The position numbers were made by a program, and so were the translations under genes. DNA of 64,000 bases from Actinophytocola sp. (GTDB taxonomy: Bacteria > Actinomycetota > Actinomycetes > Mycobacteriales > Pseudonocardiaceae): the NCBI RefSeq assembly GCF_009379765.1, contig NZ_WHTD01000003.1, positions 51,512 to 115,511 on the forward strand, in the 5' to 3' direction. Each line of letters opens with the position of its first letter. The first letter of the stretch is position 1. Below are positions 17,567-27,775 of this stretch, piece by piece. The notes beneath the pieces were generated by a model. It saw only the letters and a list, made by a program, of their open reading frames with translations, was not told the DNA's origin and made no database searches.

Positions 17567-18867
17567 CGACCTACTGGTGCGAGCACGCCTGGCTGCCCGG
17601 CGGTCTCCTGGCCGGCGTGCTCGTCGACGCCACGGACACGATCACCGCCGTGTCCACTGTGGACGCGGCGCCGGCCGGTGCCGAGCGGCTGTCCGGGGTC
17701 GTGCTGCCCGGGTTCGCCAACGCGCACTCGCACGCGTTCCACCGGGCACTGCGCGGCCGCACGCACGCCGACGGCGGCACGTTCTGGACCTGGCGGACCG
17801 CGATGTACCGGCTGGCCGCCCGCCTCGACCCGGACCGCTACCTGACGCTGGCGCGCGCGGTGTACGCGGAGATGGCCGTGGCCGGGGTGACCTGCGTCGG
17901 CGAGTTCCACTACGTGCACCATCCCGCGGGCGGCGGGCGCTACGCCGACCCGAACGCGATGGGCGAGGCGCTGCGCCAGGCCGCCGCCGACGCCGGCATC
18001 CGGATGACCCTGCTGGACACCTGCTACCTGGCGGGCGGCATCGACACGCCGATCGCGCCCGAGCAGGCCCGGTTCTCCGACGGTTCGGTGGCGGCGTGGG
18101 CGGACCGGATCGCCGGCCAGCGCGACGCGCCGCACGCGCGGGTCGGCGCGGCGATCCACTCGGTGCGGGCCGTGCCGCGCGCGGACCTCGCCGGCGCCGT
18201 CGAGGCCGCGGGCGCTCGGCCGCTGCACGTCCACCTGTCCGAACAACCGGCCGAGAACGAGGCCTGCGCCGCCGCGTACGGCCGCACGCCGACCGAGCTC
18301 CTGCACGAGGCCGGCGCGCTCACCCCACGCACGACCGCCGTGCACGCCACCCATCTGTCCACTCAGGACATCAAGCTGCTCGGCGGCGCGCACACCGGGG
18401 TGTGCTTCTGCCCGACCACCGAGGCGGACCTGGCCGACGGCATCGGGCCGGCGCGCGAGCTGGTCGACGCCGGCGCGCCGCTGTCGCTGGGCAGCGACCA
18501 GCACGCCGTGGTGGATCCGCTGCTGGAGGCGCGTGCCCTGGAGCACGGGGAGCGGCTGCGGACCGGCGAGCGCGGTCGGTTCGGCCCGCGCGAGCTGGTC
18601 GAGGCGCTGACCTCGGCCGGGCACGCGGCGCTGGGTTGGCCCGGCGGCCTGCTCGCGCCCGGCGCGCCCGCGGACCTGGTCGCGGTGCGTGTGGACAGCG
18701 TGCGGACCGCCGGGTGCCGGCCGGACCAGGTGGTGCTCGCTGCCACGGCGGCCGACGTGCACACGGTCGTCGCCGGTGGGCGGGTCGTGGCGCGGGACGG
18801 GCGGCACGAGCGGCTCGGCGCCGTGGGCCCCCTGCTGGCGTCGGCGATCGAGGAGTTGTGGGCATGA
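17563..18867 (+). CDS. hutF: formimidoylglutamate deiminase
   Basis: Converts N-formimidoyl-L-glutamate to N-formyl-L-glutamate and ammonia. A 434-residue amidohydrolase-superfamily enzyme with the N-terminal metal motif [14 protein letters not shown], the barrel His in [11 protein letters not shown] and HATHLS, and the catalytic Asp in [11 protein letters not shown]. The C-terminal beta-sandwich segment [16 protein letters not shown] is typical. The ATG overlaps the stop of the M20 gene, so the two are translationally coupled. Its presence shows that the cell uses the two-step formylglutamate route rather than direct formimidoylglutamase. Behind its stop comes a cluster of repeat A before hutI. 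Confidence 0.94.
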   Translation: MTTYWCEHAWLPGGLLAGVLVDATDTITAVSTVDAAPAGAERLSGVVLPGFANAHSHAFHRALRGRTHADGGTFWTWRTAMYRLAARLDPDRYLTLARAVYAEMAVAGVTCVGEFHYVHHPAGGGRYADPNAMGEALRQAAADAGIRMTLLDTCYLAGGIDTPIAPEQARFSDGSVAAWADRIAGQRDAPHARVGAAIHSVRAVPRADLAGAVEAAGARPLHVHLSEQPAENEACAAAYGRTPTELLHEAGALTPRTTAVHATHLSTQDIKLLGGAHTGVCFCPTTEADLADGIGPARELVDAGAPLSLGSDQHAVVDPLLEARALEHGERLRTGERGRFGPRELVEALTSAGHAALGWPGGLLAPGAPADLVAVRVDSVRTAGCRPDQVVLAATAADVHTVVAGGRVVARDGRHERLGAVGPLLASAIEELWA

Positions 18868-19005
18868 GCGAGCGTGCGAGCGAATCAGTGTCACAGGGCG
18901 ACCGCGAGCGGCTCGACCGAGCCTGCGAGGGGGAGTCTTGAGCGAGCTTGCGAGCGAATCAGTGTCACAGGGCGAGCGTGCGAGCGAACCAATGTCACAG
19001 GGTCA
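18866..19005 (+). repeat. interspersed repeat A, three copies between hutF and hutI
   Basis: Three copies of a GAGCGTGCGAGCGAATCA / GTGTCACAGGG element fill the hutF-hutI gap. The first copy opens with an ATG at 18865-18867 overlapping the hutF stop region; it carries a further 40 bases also seen at 59720-59770. All copies read as Ser-Glu-Arg/Leu-Ala-Ser-Glu in one frame, and from TTG 18938 (behind GGGGGAG) that frame runs into hutI without a stop. Confidence 0.72.
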
Positions 19006-19009
19006 CCGC

Positions 19010-20151
19010 GTGAGTGTGCTGATCACCGGCATTGGGGAGCTGACCACCAACGACGAGTTCGACCGGCGCGGCGGCGCGGCACTCGTGCTCGACGGCGAGC
19101 GGGTGGCCTGGGTCGGACCGGCCGCGGCCGCGCCGGAGGCCGACGAGCGGGTCGACGTCGGCGGCCGGGCGGTCCTGCCCGGGTGGGTCGACAGCCACAC
19201 CCACCTGGTGTTCGCGGGCGACCGGACCGCCGAGTTCGCCGCGCGGATGGCCGGGAAGCCCTACACCGCGGGCGGCATCGCCGTCACCGTCGAGGCCACC
19301 CGGGCCGCCTCCGACGCGGAGCTGGGTGCCGTGCTGCGCCGGCACGTCGCCGAGGCGGTCGCGCAGGGGACCACGGTCGTCGAGACCAAGACCGGGTACG
19401 GGCTCACCGTCGCCGACGAGGTGCGGTCGGCGAAGCTCGCGGGCGGGGTGGCCGACGAGGTCACCTTCCTCGGCGCGCACCTCGTCCCACCCGGAGTGTC
19501 CACTGAGGACTATGTGGCCCTGGTGTGCGGCGAGATGCTCGACGCCGTCGCGCCACACGTACGGTGGGCCGACGTGTTCTGCGAGACCGGGGCGTTCGAC
19601 GAGGACGCGTCCCGCGCGGTGCTCGCCGCCGCCGCGGCGAAGGGGCTCGGCCTGCGGGGCACGGCAACCAGCTCGGTCCGGGGCCGGGCGTGCGGCTCGC
19701 GGTCGAGCTCGGCGCGGCCAGCGTCGACCACTGCACCTATCTCGACCGGGCCGACGTCGACGCGCTCGCCGGGTCGGACACCGTCGCCACGCTGCTGCCG
19801 GCCACCGACCTGTCCACCCGCCAGCCGCTCCCGGACGCCCGCGCGCTGCTCGACGCCGGGGTCACGGTGGCACTCGCGTCCAACTGCAACCCGGGCTCGT
19901 CGTACACGTCGTCGGTGGCCTTCTGCGTGGCGACCGCGGTGCTGCAGATGCGGATGTCGGTGGCCGAGGCCGTCCGGGCGGCCACCTGGGGCGGCGCCCG
20001 CGCGCTGCGGCGTGAGGACGTCGGCGTGCTCCGCCCGGGCGCGCGGGCGGACGTGCACGTGCTCGACGCGCCGTCGGCGACGCACCTGGCCTACCGGCCG
20101 GGCGTGCCGCTGACCCATGCGGTGTGGCGCGCGGGGGTCCGGGTGCGCTAG
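19010..20151 (+). CDS. hutI: imidazolonepropionase (frameshift near 19658)
   Basis: Third step of histidine degradation: opens the imidazolone ring to N-formimidoyl-L-glutamate. The amidohydrolase motif [12 protein letters not shown] and ETKTGYGL are in the first frame. The second frame carries [34 protein letters not shown] and the C-terminal [14 protein letters not shown] missing T turns the expected [11 protein letters not shown] into LRGTATS at about 19656-19662. All metal-site residues survive, so an error in the sequence is plausible. I place the start at GTG 19010, where homology begins ([13 protein letters not shown]). A TTG at 18938 with a better ribosome binding site would add 24 repeat-encoded residues. 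The stop overlaps the small membrane gene on the other strand. Confidence 0.87.
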
Positions 20152-20342
20152 AAGACCCAGATCCCCATCGCGCCGACGAGGATGACCACGAGGATCACGA
20201 TCGTCGCGATGACCGGCCACTTCGGGCGTGGCAGGTCGCTGGGCTCCGTGTCCTCGGCGGGCGGCTCCCAGCCGGGCTGCTGCGAGAACGGGTCCGGGCC
20301 GAACAACACCGGGTCTGGCGTCTTGCTCTTCGAGTCGGCCAT
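20148..20342 (-). CDS. small single-pass membrane protein, 64 aa
   Basis: A small protein of unknown function. The N-terminal half is polar and proline-rich ([18 protein letters not shown]), followed by PRPKWP and one strong membrane helix (about residues 44-62, rich in Ile and Val) ending GIWVF. The charge pattern suggests that the N-terminus is cytoplasmic. I start at the ATG at 20340-20342, because GATGAAGG precedes it and the in-frame upstream codons look non-coding. Similar short tail-anchored proteins are widespread in Pseudonocardiales. The 3' end overlaps hutI, convergent. Confidence 0.72.
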   Translation of the reverse strand: MADSKSKTPDPVLFGPDPFSQQPGWEPPAEDTEPSDLPRPKWPVIATIVILVVILVGAMGIWVF

Positions 20343-20393
20343 ACCTTCATCATCCAGACCAGCGCAAGGCGCGGCCACCTCCCTGCGCCCTCG

Positions 20394-22412
20394 TCAGCGG
20401 ACCGTAACCTCCACCGCGGCGTCCGTCTCGACCGTCGGCCGGCCATCGGCGTCCACCTCGACGACCGTCTCCTGGCCGGCCACCCGCAGGCCGGTCACCC
20501 GCATCGGGAACCACGAGGAGAACTCCTGGACCGGGGCAACGGTGAGCCGCCCGGCGGGCACGTCGGCCTCGAGCCCGAGCGCGGCGCGGACCAGCACCAT
20601 CCCCGCGGCCGCCGACCATGCCTGCGGGCGGCACGCGGCCGGGTAGGCCAGCAGCGGGCCCTGCTCCTCCGACCAACCGCCGTACAGCTCGGGCAGCCGG
20701 TGGTCGAACCGGGTGCCGGCGCGCAGCAGCCCGGCCGACAGCGACGCGGCGACCTCCGGGTACCCGGTGCGCGCGAGGCCGTCGATCGCGATGGCCGTGT
20801 CGTGCGGCCACACCGAGCCCGTGTGGTAGCCGAGCGGGTTGAAGTACGGATGCCGCACGTCCATCGTGCGCAGGCCGAAACCGCTGTCCAGCGAGGGGTC
20901 CGCGAGCCGTTCGGCGACGGTCGCCTCCTCGACCGTGGCCAGCAGGCCGGTGCCGAGCAGGTGGCCCATGTTCGACGCGAGCGTGTCCACCGGCCGGCCG
21001 TCGCAGTCGAGCGCGATGGCCGGGAAGCCGTGGACCCAGAACGCGTCCCGGAACCGCCCGCGCATCCCGTTCGCGAACGCCACGGCGTCTTCGGCACCCG
21101 GCCGGTCGAACGCGGTGAGCAGCGCCGCCGCGTCCAGCGCGGCGCGGTGCGCGTAGGCCTGCGCCTCGCTCAGCACGATCGGCGGGTCGGCGATCTCGCC
21201 CCTGCCGTCCTGAATGGCGTCGGCGGAGTCCTTCCAGCCCTGGTTGGCGAGGCCCTCGCCGGTCATGTCCTCGTAGCTGAGGAAACCGTCGTCGTGCGTG
21301 AGGATCCAGTCCAGCGCCCGGCGCATCGGGTCGAGCAGCGGCTCGACGTCCTCGGCCGGCAGGCCCCAGCGCCACGCGTCGTGCAGCAGGCTGACCCACA
21401 GCGGCGTCGCGTCGATCGTGCCGTAGTAGCAGGGCGGCAGGCCCGGCTGGCGCGGGAGGCCGGCCGGCAGCTGGCGGACCTCGTGCGGCATCTTGCCGGG
21501 CGCCTCGGAGGTCACCCGGTCGTGCTTGGTGCCCTGCCGCCGGGCGAGCGTACGCAGCGTGCCGAGTGCGAGCTCGGTGCCGAGCGGGAGGGTGAACCGC
21601 GCCGCCCACAGCGAGTCACGGCCGAACAGCGTGAAGTACCAGGGCGTTCCGGCGCCGGCGAACCGGTCCCTCGGCGCGGCCGGGTCGGCCAGCAGCAGCG
21701 CACGCAGGTCTGCGAGCCCGGTGCCCACCAGCCGGTCGAGCTCCGGTGCGTTGCTCTCGATCGAGAGCAGCCCGAACAGGCGGCACTCCGGCGCCTGGAC
21801 CACGGCGTCCTCGGTCGCGCCCGAGGCGGTGAGGGTCAGCGTGACCTCCTTGCCGCGGCGCGGCGGCACCCGCACGTCCCACTCCAGCAGCACGTGGTCG
21901 TCGGCGAGCACCACCCGCTGCGGCTTGGAGTCCGCGGTGAGCGTGGTGTCGCACGAGCCCGCGCGCCACGAGGCCAGCGCGCCCTCGGCCTTGCGCGGCG
22001 CGACCGGCTCGGTCGGCCGCCCGCAGCGGACCGCGAGGATCGGCGCCAGGTCGGTGCCCAGCCGCGCGCTCACCGTCGTGACGATCTCCTCGCGGGCGTC
22101 GTTGATCAGCTCGAGCGTCTCGTGCAGCTGGTCCGCCTCGACCCGACGGAACCGCTCGAGCCGCACCGTCGGGTCGCCGGTGGGGTCGCCGAGCCCGAGG
22201 ACCGCCCCGACGAAATGCAGCTCGGACGACGAGTCACGCAGGTGTGCGACGGCCTCCGGCGGCTCGCCGCCGACCAGCACGATCAGCTCGGACAGGTGCC
22301 GCACGTCGGCCACCAGCCAGCCCTGGGCGCCGCGCGGGCGCAGCTGGCCGTCCTTGTCCGAGAGCGCCGCGGCCGGGGCGCAGACGGCGGTGGCGAGATC
22401 GTGGGTGAACAT
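20394..22412 (-). CDS. amylo-alpha-1,6-glucosidase / glycogen debranching enzyme-like protein
   Basis: About 670 residues with an N-terminal glycogen-debranching domain (beta-rich, about 1-210) and a C-terminal (alpha/alpha)6 barrel of the GH63/GH133 type. Barrel features are PWYFTLFGRDSLWAARF, CYYGTIDATPLWVSLLHDAWRWG, GLANQGWKDS, PYFNPLGYHTGSVWPHD and the closing SWFPMRVTGL. The family cleaves alpha-1,6 or related glucosidic bonds in glycogen-like polymers or trehalose-type sugars; substrate is not settled by sequence. Three ATGs are possible (22433, 22421, 22412). GAGGA at eight to nine bases favours 22412. No signal peptide, so cytoplasmic. It is divergent from the aldo/keto reductase with about 50 bp shared promoter space. 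Confidence 0.88.
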   Translation of the reverse strand: MFTHDLATAVCAPAAALSDKDGQLRPRGAQGWLVADVRHLSELIVLVGGEPPEAVAHLRDSSSELHFVGAVLGLGDPTGDPTVRLERFRRVEADQLHETLELINDAREEIVTTVSARLGTDLAPILAVRCGRPTEPVAPRKAEGALASWRAGSCDTTLTADSKPQRVVLADDHVLLEWDVRVPPRRGKEVTLTLTASGATEDAVVQAPECRLFGLLSIESNAPELDRLVGTGLADLRALLLADPAAPRDRFAGAGTPWYFTLFGRDSLWAARFTLPLGTELALGTLRTLARRQGTKHDRVTSEAPGKMPHEVRQLPAGLPRQPGLPPCYYGTIDATPLWVSLLHDAWRWGLPAEDVEPLLDPMRRALDWILTHDDGFLSYEDMTGEGLANQGWKDSADAIQDGRGEIADPPIVLSEAQAYAHRAALDAAALLTAFDRPGAEDAVAFANGMRGRFRDAFWVHGFPAIALDCDGRPVDTLASNMGHLLGTGLLATVEEATVAERLADPSLDSGFGLRTMDVRHPYFNPLGYHTGSVWPHDTAIAIDGLARTGYPEVAASLSAGLLRAGTRFDHRLPELYGGWSEEQGPLLAYPAACRPQAWSAAAGMVLVRAALGLEADVPAGRLTVAPVQEFSSWFPMRVTGLRVAGQETVVEVDADGRPTVETDAAVEVTVR

Positions 22413-22465
22413 TCGCTTCATTCCTCGTCCCATCCTGGAGTAGCTCCGGGCGTAGGTTGGCCATC

Positions 22466-23458
22466 ATGGAGTACACCCAGCTTGGCCGCACCGGCCTGTC
22501 CGTGTCCCGACTTGTCCTCGGGACAATGAACTTCGGTCCCGAAACGTCCGAAGAGGACAGTTTTACGATCATGGACCGGGCGCACGAGCACGGCATCAAC
22601 TTCTTCGACACCGCCAACGTCTACGGCTGGCGCAAGGGCGAGGGCGTCACCGAGCAGATCGTCGGCCGCTGGTTCGACCAGGGCGACGGCCGGCGCGAGC
22701 GCACCGTGCTCGCCACCAAGCTGTACGGCTCGATGGGCGACTGGCCGAACGAGCACCGCCTGTCCGCGCTGAACATCCGGCGCGCGGCGGACGCGTCGCT
22801 CACGCGGCTGCGGACCGACTACATCGACCTGTACCAGATGCATCACATCGACCGGCGCACGCCGTGGGACGAGGTCTGGGAGGCGTTCTCGGTGCTGCAC
22901 CAGCAGGGGAAGGTGCTGTACTTCGGGTCGTCCAACTTCGCCGGCTGGCACTTGGCCCAGGCGCAGGAGGCCGCGCGGGCGCGGCACTTCCTGGGGCTGG
23001 TGAGCGAGCAGTCGATCTACAACCTGCTCACCCGGTGGGTCGAGCTGGAGGTGCTGCCCGCGGCGCGGCACTACGGCATCGGGGTCATCCCGTGGTCTCC
23101 GCTGCACGGCGGCCTGTTCGGCGGGGTGCTGCGCAAGCAGCGCGAGGGCGGGGCGTCGCGGAGCAACAGCGGCCGCTCGGCCGACTCGATCGAGAACCAC
23201 CGCGACGCCATCGAGGCGTACGAGAAGCTCGCCGCGGACCTCGGCGTCGACCCGGCGGACCTCGGCATCGCGTGGCTCCTGCACCAGGAGGGCGTGACCG
23301 CGCCGATCATCGGCCCGCGCACGATGGAGCAGCTGGAGGGCTCGCTGCGGTCGGTCGACATCGAGCTCGACGCGGACACCCTCGCCAAGCTCGACGAGCT
23401 CTTCCCGCCACCCGGCCCCAACGGCAACAAGCCCGCCCCCGAGGCCTACGCCTGGTAA
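22466..23458 (+). CDS. aldo/keto reductase
   Basis: A 330-residue TIM-barrel NADPH-dependent oxidoreductase. The catalytic tetrad is visible as Asp in FFDTAN, Tyr in VYGW, Lys in ATKLYG and His in QMHHID. The C-terminal cofactor-binding segment IIGPRTMEQL with LDADTLAKLDELFPPPG is typical of the Kv-beta/YghZ-like group. I take ATG 22466 (MEYTQLGRTGLSVSRL) over the TTG at 22457, since family members begin here. The start lies in a short divergent region shared with the debranching-like gene, so the leader is very short. The natural substrate cannot be read from sequence. The TAA stop is followed at once by a repeat C box. Confidence 0.92.
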   Translation: MEYTQLGRTGLSVSRLVLGTMNFGPETSEEDSFTIMDRAHEHGINFFDTANVYGWRKGEGVTEQIVGRWFDQGDGRRERTVLATKLYGSMGDWPNEHRLSALNIRRAADASLTRLRTDYIDLYQMHHIDRRTPWDEVWEAFSVLHQQGKVLYFGSSNFAGWHLAQAQEAARARHFLGLVSEQSIYNLLTRWVELEVLPAARHYGIGVIPWSPLHGGLFGGVLRKQREGGASRSNSGRSADSIENHRDAIEAYEKLAADLGVDPADLGIAWLLHQEGVTAPIIGPRTMEQLEGSLRSVDIELDADTLAKLDELFPPPGPNGNKPAPEAYAW

Positions 23459-23505
23459 CCCCGCGAGTCCAGATTCAGAACGGAACCTCAGGGGACCGTG
23501 ACGGT
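23459..23505. repeat. single repeat C box behind the aldo/keto reductase
   Basis: One CCCCGCGAGTCC box starts immediately behind the TAA stop, in the same register as at 11943 and 58746. The rest of the 123-bp gap to the DUF6104 gene is taken up by repeat B. I see no terminator hairpin. Confidence 0.6.
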
Positions 23506-23580
23506 ACCCAGCCACAATCAAGCGGCTATCCGCACCGTTTCGCTGGGACGCAACCAACACATTGAATTCCGGGGAGGCGG
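23506..23580 (+). repeat. interspersed repeat B, orphan copy
   Basis: A 75-bp element with the same end boxes (ACCCAGCCACAA, CCGGGGAGGCGG) and the same 51-base spacing as the copy before hutU at 14566. The GGGGAGG here has no start codon behind it: the next five bases run into the stop of the opposing DUF6104 gene. It is therefore not simply a hutU leader. Confidence 0.65.
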
Positions 23581-23581
23581 A

Positions 23582-23752
23582 CTAGTCCTCGTCGTCGCGG
23601 GCCAGGTAGGTGGCCAGGCGCTCGACGGCGGTCTCGAACTCCGGGTTGGCGTCGACGAAGGCACGCATCTTGGCGGCCAGCCAGGACAGCGTGACCTCGT
23701 CGTCGCCACGTCTTTCCTCGAGCTCCTCGAGGCCTCGGTCGGTGAAGTACAT
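23582..23752 (-). CDS. DUF6104 family protein, 56 aa, behind kgd
   Basis: A 56-residue acidic protein reading MYFTDRGLEELEERRG at its start and ending LARDDED. The TFxW-like segment reads TLSWLAAKMRAFVDANPEFE. I recognise it as DUF6104, a short protein of unknown function found next to kgd in streptomycetes and relatives. Its ATG lies three bases behind the kgd stop (TGA GGC ATG on the minus strand), so translation is surely coupled. A role linked to the decarboxylase complex is suggested only by this conserved neighbourhood. The gene is too short for ordinary ORF cut-offs. Confidence 0.85.
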   Translation of the reverse strand: MYFTDRGLEELEERRGDDEVTLSWLAAKMRAFVDANPEFETAVERLATYLARDDED

Positions 23753-23755
23753 GCC

Positions 23756-26700
23756 TCAGGCGAACGCCTTCTCGATGATCTCCCGCTGCTCGACCTCGTG
23801 CACCTTGCCCGACCCCGCCGACGGCGCCGCCATCACCCGGCGCGACACCCGGGTGAGGCGCGGGACATCGGGGAAGAGCTCCGGCAGGTGCAGACCGTAG
23901 AACGGCCACGCGCCCTGGTTCGCCGGCTCCTCCTGCACCCATCGCACGTCGGTGAGGTTGGCGTAGCGCTCGAAGATCGCGCCGAGCCGCCTGACCGGCA
24001 CCGGGTAGAGCTGCTCGATGCGCACCAGCGCCACGTCCGTGAGCCCGCGCTTGTCGCGCTCGGCCGCCAGCTCGTAGAACAGCTTGCCGGACACCATGAG
24101 CAGCTTGCGGACCGCCGCCGGGTCGGTGCCGACCCGGTCGTCGATGACGGCGTTGAACCGCGACTCCTCGGTGAAGTCCGCCACCGAGCTGACCGCGGCC
24201 TTGTTGCGCAGCATCGACTTCGGCGTGAACACCACCAGCGGCCGGGCCACCCCGTCCAGCGCGTGCCGGCGCAGCAGGTGGAAGTAGTTCGCCGGCGTCG
24301 ACGGCACCACCACGGTCATCGAGCCCTCGGCGCACAGCTGCAACCAGCGCTCGATGCGGCCCGACGTGTGGTCCGGGCCCTGGCCCTCGTGGCCGTGCGG
24401 CAGCAGCATCACCACGTCCGAGCGCTGGCCCCACTTGGCCTCGCTGGAGGAGATGTACTCGTCGATGACCGACTGCGCGCCGTTGACGAAGTCGCCGAAC
24501 TGCGCCTCCCACAGCACCAGGGCGTCGGGGTTGGCCACGGAGTAGCCGTACTCGAAGCCCAGCGCCGCGTACTCCGACAGCGCCGAGTCGTAGACCAAGA
24601 ACCGGCCCTGGTCGTCGGACAGGTTCTGCAGCGGGAGGTACTCCCGGCCGGTCTTGCGGTCGATGATCACCGCGTGCCGCTGGACGAACGTGCCGCGCCG
24701 GGTGTCCTGGCCGGCGAGCCGGACCAGGTGACCCTCCAGGGTGAGCGAGCCGAGGGCCAGCAGCTCCGCGAACGCCCAGTCGATGCCGCCCTCGCGGGCC
24801 ATCTTGGCGCGCCGCTCGAGCACCGGCTTGACCCGCGGGTGCGGCGCGAAGCCGGCCGGCAGGTCGACGTGCGCGTCGGCGATCTTCTCCAGCACCTCCT
24901 GGGTGATGGAGGTGGGGAGCTTCGCCGGGACCTGCTGCTCGGACTCCACCGACGGGCTCGGCGCGGCGGGGTGCTTCTCGAGCTCGCGCACCTCGTTGAA
25001 GACGTGCTCGAGCTGGCTGGAGAAGTCCCGCAGCGCCTTCTCGGCCTCGTCGACGGAGATGTCGCCGCGACCGATGAGCGCCTCGGTGTAGGTCTTCCGC
25101 ACGCTGCGCTTGGCGTCGATGATGTCGTACATCGCCGGCTGGGTCATCGAGGGATCGTCGCCCTCGTTGTGCCCGCGGCGCCGGTAGCAGACCATGTCGA
25201 TGACGACGTCCTTGTTGAACGTCTGCCGGTAGTCCATGGCGAGCGCGGCCACCCAGTAGCACGCCTCCGGGTCGTCGCCGTTCACGTGGAACACCGGCGC
25301 CTGGATCATCTTCGCCACGTCGGTCGCGTACTGCGACGAGCGCGAGTGCTCCGGCGCGGTCGTGAAGCCGACCTGGTTGTTGACGATCACGTGCACGGTG
25401 CCGCCGGTGCGGTAGCCGCGCAGCAGCGCCAGGTTCAGCGTCTCGGCCACCACGCCCTGCCCGGCGAACGCGGCATCGCCGTGCATGGCGACCGGCAGCA
25501 CCGAGAAGCCTGTGCCGCCCTTGTCGAGCAGGTCCTGCTTGGCGCGGACGATGCCCTCGAGCACCGGGTCGACGGTCTCCAGGTGCGACGGGTTGGCGGT
25601 GAGCGTGACCTTCGTCTCGCCGTCGCCGAACATCCGGAAGTACTTGCCCTCGGCGCCGAGGTGGTACTTCACGTCGCCGGAGCCGTGCGCCTGGCCGGGG
25701 TCGAGGTTGCCCTCGAACTCCTGGAAGATCTGCGAGATCGGCTTGCCGACGATGTTGGCGAGGACGTTGAGCCTGCCGCGGTGCGGCATGCCGATGACGA
25801 CCTCGTCGAGCTCGTACTCGGCGGCCTTGTCCAGCACCGTGTCGAGCAGCGCGATGACCGACTCGCCGCCCTCGAGCGAGAACCGCTTCTGGCCGACGTA
25901 CTTGGTCTGCAGGAACGTCTCGAACGCCTCGGCCGCGTTGAGCTTGGACAGGATGTACTTCTGCACGGCCTGCGGCGGCTTCTCGTGCCGGACCTCCACC
26001 CGGTCCTGGATCCAGCGGCGCTCGGTCGGGTCGAGGATGTAGGTGTACTCGACGCCGACCGTGCGGCAGTAGGAGTCGCGCAGGACGCCCAGGACGTCGC
26101 GCAGCTTCATCCGCTCCTTGCCCGCGAAGCCGCCGACCGGGAACTCGCGGTCCAGGTCCCACAGGGTGAGGCCGTGGGACAGGATGTCGAGGTCCTCGTG
26201 CTTGCGCTGGCGGTAGTTCAGCGGGTCGACGTCGGACATCAGGTGGCCGCGGGTGCGGTAGGTGTCGACGAGGCCGATGACGCGGGTGGTCTTGTCGATC
26301 GCGCCCTCGGGGATGTCCTGCACCCAGCGCACCGGCTCGTAGGGCAGCCGCAGCGACGTGAAGATGTCGTCGTAGAAGTTGTCCTCGCCGAGCAGCAGCT
26401 GGTGCACGCGGCGGAGGAACTCGCCAGACTCGGCGCCCTGGATGATCCGGTGGTCGTACGTGGAGGTCAGCGTGATGATCTTGCTGACTCCCAGGTCGAC
26501 GAGCGCGCGCTCGCTGGTGCCCTGGTACTGCGCCGGGTACTCCATCGCGCCGACGCCGATGATCGCGCCCTGGCCCTTGGTGAGCCGAGGCATCGAGTGG
26601 TTGGTGCCGATGGTGCCGGGGTTGGTGAGCGAGATCGTGGTGCCGGCGAAGTCGTCCGCGGTCAGCCCGCCGTTGCGGGCCTTGCGGATGATCTCCTCGT

Positions 26701-27484
26701 AGGCCTGCCAGAACCGCGTGAAGGTCATGCCCTCGCAGTTCTTGATGGAGGCCACGACGAGCGTGCGCTCGCCGTCCTTGCCGGGCAGGTCGATCGCGAG
26801 ACCGAGGTTGATGTGCTCCGGCCGGATCACCACGGGCTTGTTGTTGACCTCGCCGTAGTGCCGGTTCATGTTCGGGTAGTCGGCGAGGGCGCGGATGAGC
26901 GCGTAGCCGATGAGGTGCGTGAAGCTGACCTTGCCACCACGGGTGCGCCGCAGGTGGTTGTTGATCACGATGCGGTTGTCGAACAGGAGCTTCGCCGGCA
27001 CCGCCCGCACGCTGGTCGCGGTCGGGATGGTGAGCGACAGCTCCATGTTCTTGGCGATGACGCCGGCGGCGCCGCGCAGCGGCTTGGTCTCCTCGCCCTT
27101 CGCGGCTGCCGGCTTCGGCTCGGCCTGCTGGGCGATCCTCGGCTCGGCCGGCTTGCTCGTGGCCTGCTTGGCGGCATCGGACTTGGTCGCCGGCTTGGCC
27201 TGCGTCGCCGATGCGGCGGCCTTGGCCGAGGGTCGCTGGCCGTTGGCCGTCACACCTTCGGCGCCGGTCCTGGCCGTTGTGGGCTTGGTCACGGTGGTGG
27301 TGTCGGTCTTCGCCTTCTGGGCCTGAGTCGCGACTCGCTGGGTCGGCTTGTAGTCCGCGAAGAAGTCGTGCCACGCGGAGTCCACGGACGACGGGTCAGC
27401 GAGGAACTGCTCGTACATCTCCTCGACGAGCCACTCATTGGGGCCGAACTGCGACGCAGGGCTGCTGCTGGACACGGCAGGCAC
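23756..27484 (-). CDS. kgd: multifunctional 2-oxoglutarate decarboxylase/dehydrogenase E1-E2 protein
   Basis: A 1242-residue fusion enzyme of the TCA cycle. The first 35 residues ([24 protein letters not shown]) are the E1o N-terminal segment. An Ala/Lys/Thr-rich linker (about 50-125) follows, then a succinyltransferase-type E2 domain (about 130-365) with the active-site [11 protein letters not shown]. The thiamine-diphosphate E1 domain fills the rest, with [33 protein letters not shown] and the C-terminal EEPANQGAW. It carries out decarboxylation of 2-oxoglutarate and acyl transfer; in mycobacteria and corynebacteria it works with Lpd and AceE-type partners and is inhibited by GarA. No garA is in the window. 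No lipoyl domain is present, as expected for this class. Followed by DUF6104. Confidence 0.97.
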   Translation of the reverse strand: MPAVSSSSPASQFGPNEWLVEEMYEQFLADPSSVDSAWHDFFADYKPTQRVATQAQKAKTDTTTVTKPTTARTGAEGVTANGQRPSAKAAASATQAKPATKSDAAKQATSKPAEPRIAQQAEPKPAAAKGEETKPLRGAAGVIAKNMELSLTIPTATSVRAVPAKLLFDNRIVINNHLRRTRGGKVSFTHLIGYALIRALADYPNMNRHYGEVNNKPVVIRPEHINLGLAIDLPGKDGERTLVVASIKNCEGMTFTRFWQAYEEIIRKARNGGLTADDFAGTTISLTNPGTIGTNHSMPRLTKGQGAIIGVGAMEYPAQYQGTSERALVDLGVSKIITLTSTYDHRIIQGAESGEFLRRVHQLLLGEDNFYDDIFTSLRLPYEPVRWVQDIPEGAIDKTTRVIGLVDTYRTRGHLMSDVDPLNYRQRKHEDLDILSHGLTLWDLDREFPVGGFAGKERMKLRDVLGVLRDSYCRTVGVEYTYILDPTERRWIQDRVEVRHEKPPQAVQKYILSKLNAAEAFETFLQTKYVGQKRFSLEGGESVIALLDTVLDKAAEYELDEVVIGMPHRGRLNVLANIVGKPISQIFQEFEGNLDPGQAHGSGDVKYHLGAEGKYFRMFGDGETKVTLTANPSHLETVDPVLEGIVRAKQDLLDKGGTGFSVLPVAMHGDAAFAGQGVVAETLNLALLRGYRTGGTVHVIVNNQVGFTTAPEHSRSSQYATDVAKMIQAPVFHVNGDDPEACYWVAALAMDYRQTFNKDVVIDMVCYRRRGHNEGDDPSMTQPAMYDIIDAKRSVRKTYTEALIGRGDISVDEAEKALRDFSSQLEHVFNEVRELEKHPAAPSPSVESEQQVPAKLPTSITQEVLEKIADAHVDLPAGFAPHPRVKPVLERRAKMAREGGIDWAFAELLALGSLTLEGHLVRLAGQDTRRGTFVQRHAVIIDRKTGREYLPLQNLSDDQGRFLVYDSALSEYAALGFEYGYSVANPDALVLWEAQFGDFVNGAQSVIDEYISSSEAKWGQRSDVVMLLPHGHEGQGPDHTSGRIERWLQLCAEGSMTVVVPSTPANYFHLLRRHALDGVARPLVVFTPKSMLRNKAAVSSVADFTEESRFNAVIDDRVGTDPAAVRKLLMVSGKLFYELAAERDKRGLTDVALVRIEQLYPVPVRRLGAIFERYANLTDVRWVQEEPANQGAWPFYGLHLPELFPDVPRLTRVSRRVMAAPSAGSGKVHEVEQREIIEKAFA

Positions 27485-27775
27485 TCGCCTCTATCTATCT
27501 CGATCTGTTACTGAAACGCTGCATGTTCAGGCTAGTCCCCTGACCGAGTCACGTGTGGTCGACTCAGCCGGTGACGGGCAGGTCACATGGGGGGTCGATG
27601 ACACCGACGCTGGCCCCCCGGGTGGAACTGTCGCCAGATACTCGCACCATTGGTGACCGTACCCGCACCCGGTCCAGACCATGCGCCCAGGCAGGGGCCG
27701 AACTGATCCGCCGGACCTCACCCCGTATCGACACGGGGTGACGGGCTCACTCGGCGGATCCCGTTCGTCGGCGGG
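27485..27775. other. kgd upstream region and exporter downstream region, no gene
   Basis: This 291-bp stretch lies upstream of kgd and downstream of the fused ABC exporter, both on the minus strand. It should hold the kgd promoter, of which I recognise no certain -35/-10 pair. It also contains the nested hairpin at 27705-27760. Reading frames here look non-coding. Confidence 0.6.
27705..27760 (-). terminator. nested hairpin behind the ABC exporter gene
   Basis: An inner perfect stem, CACCCCGT and ACGGGGTG around a six-base loop (27719-27740), sits within an outer pair GATCCGCCG (27705-27713) and CGGCGGATC (27752-27760). The outer arm begins 16 bp behind the exporter stop codon. No U-run follows, so it is a probable actinobacterial-type terminator. 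Confidence 0.65.

Noticed and set aside
23498..27514. A 1338-codon plus-strand open frame
   Set aside because: It mirrors kgd on the other strand; composition is that of a reverse frame in high-GC DNA and no family is visible.
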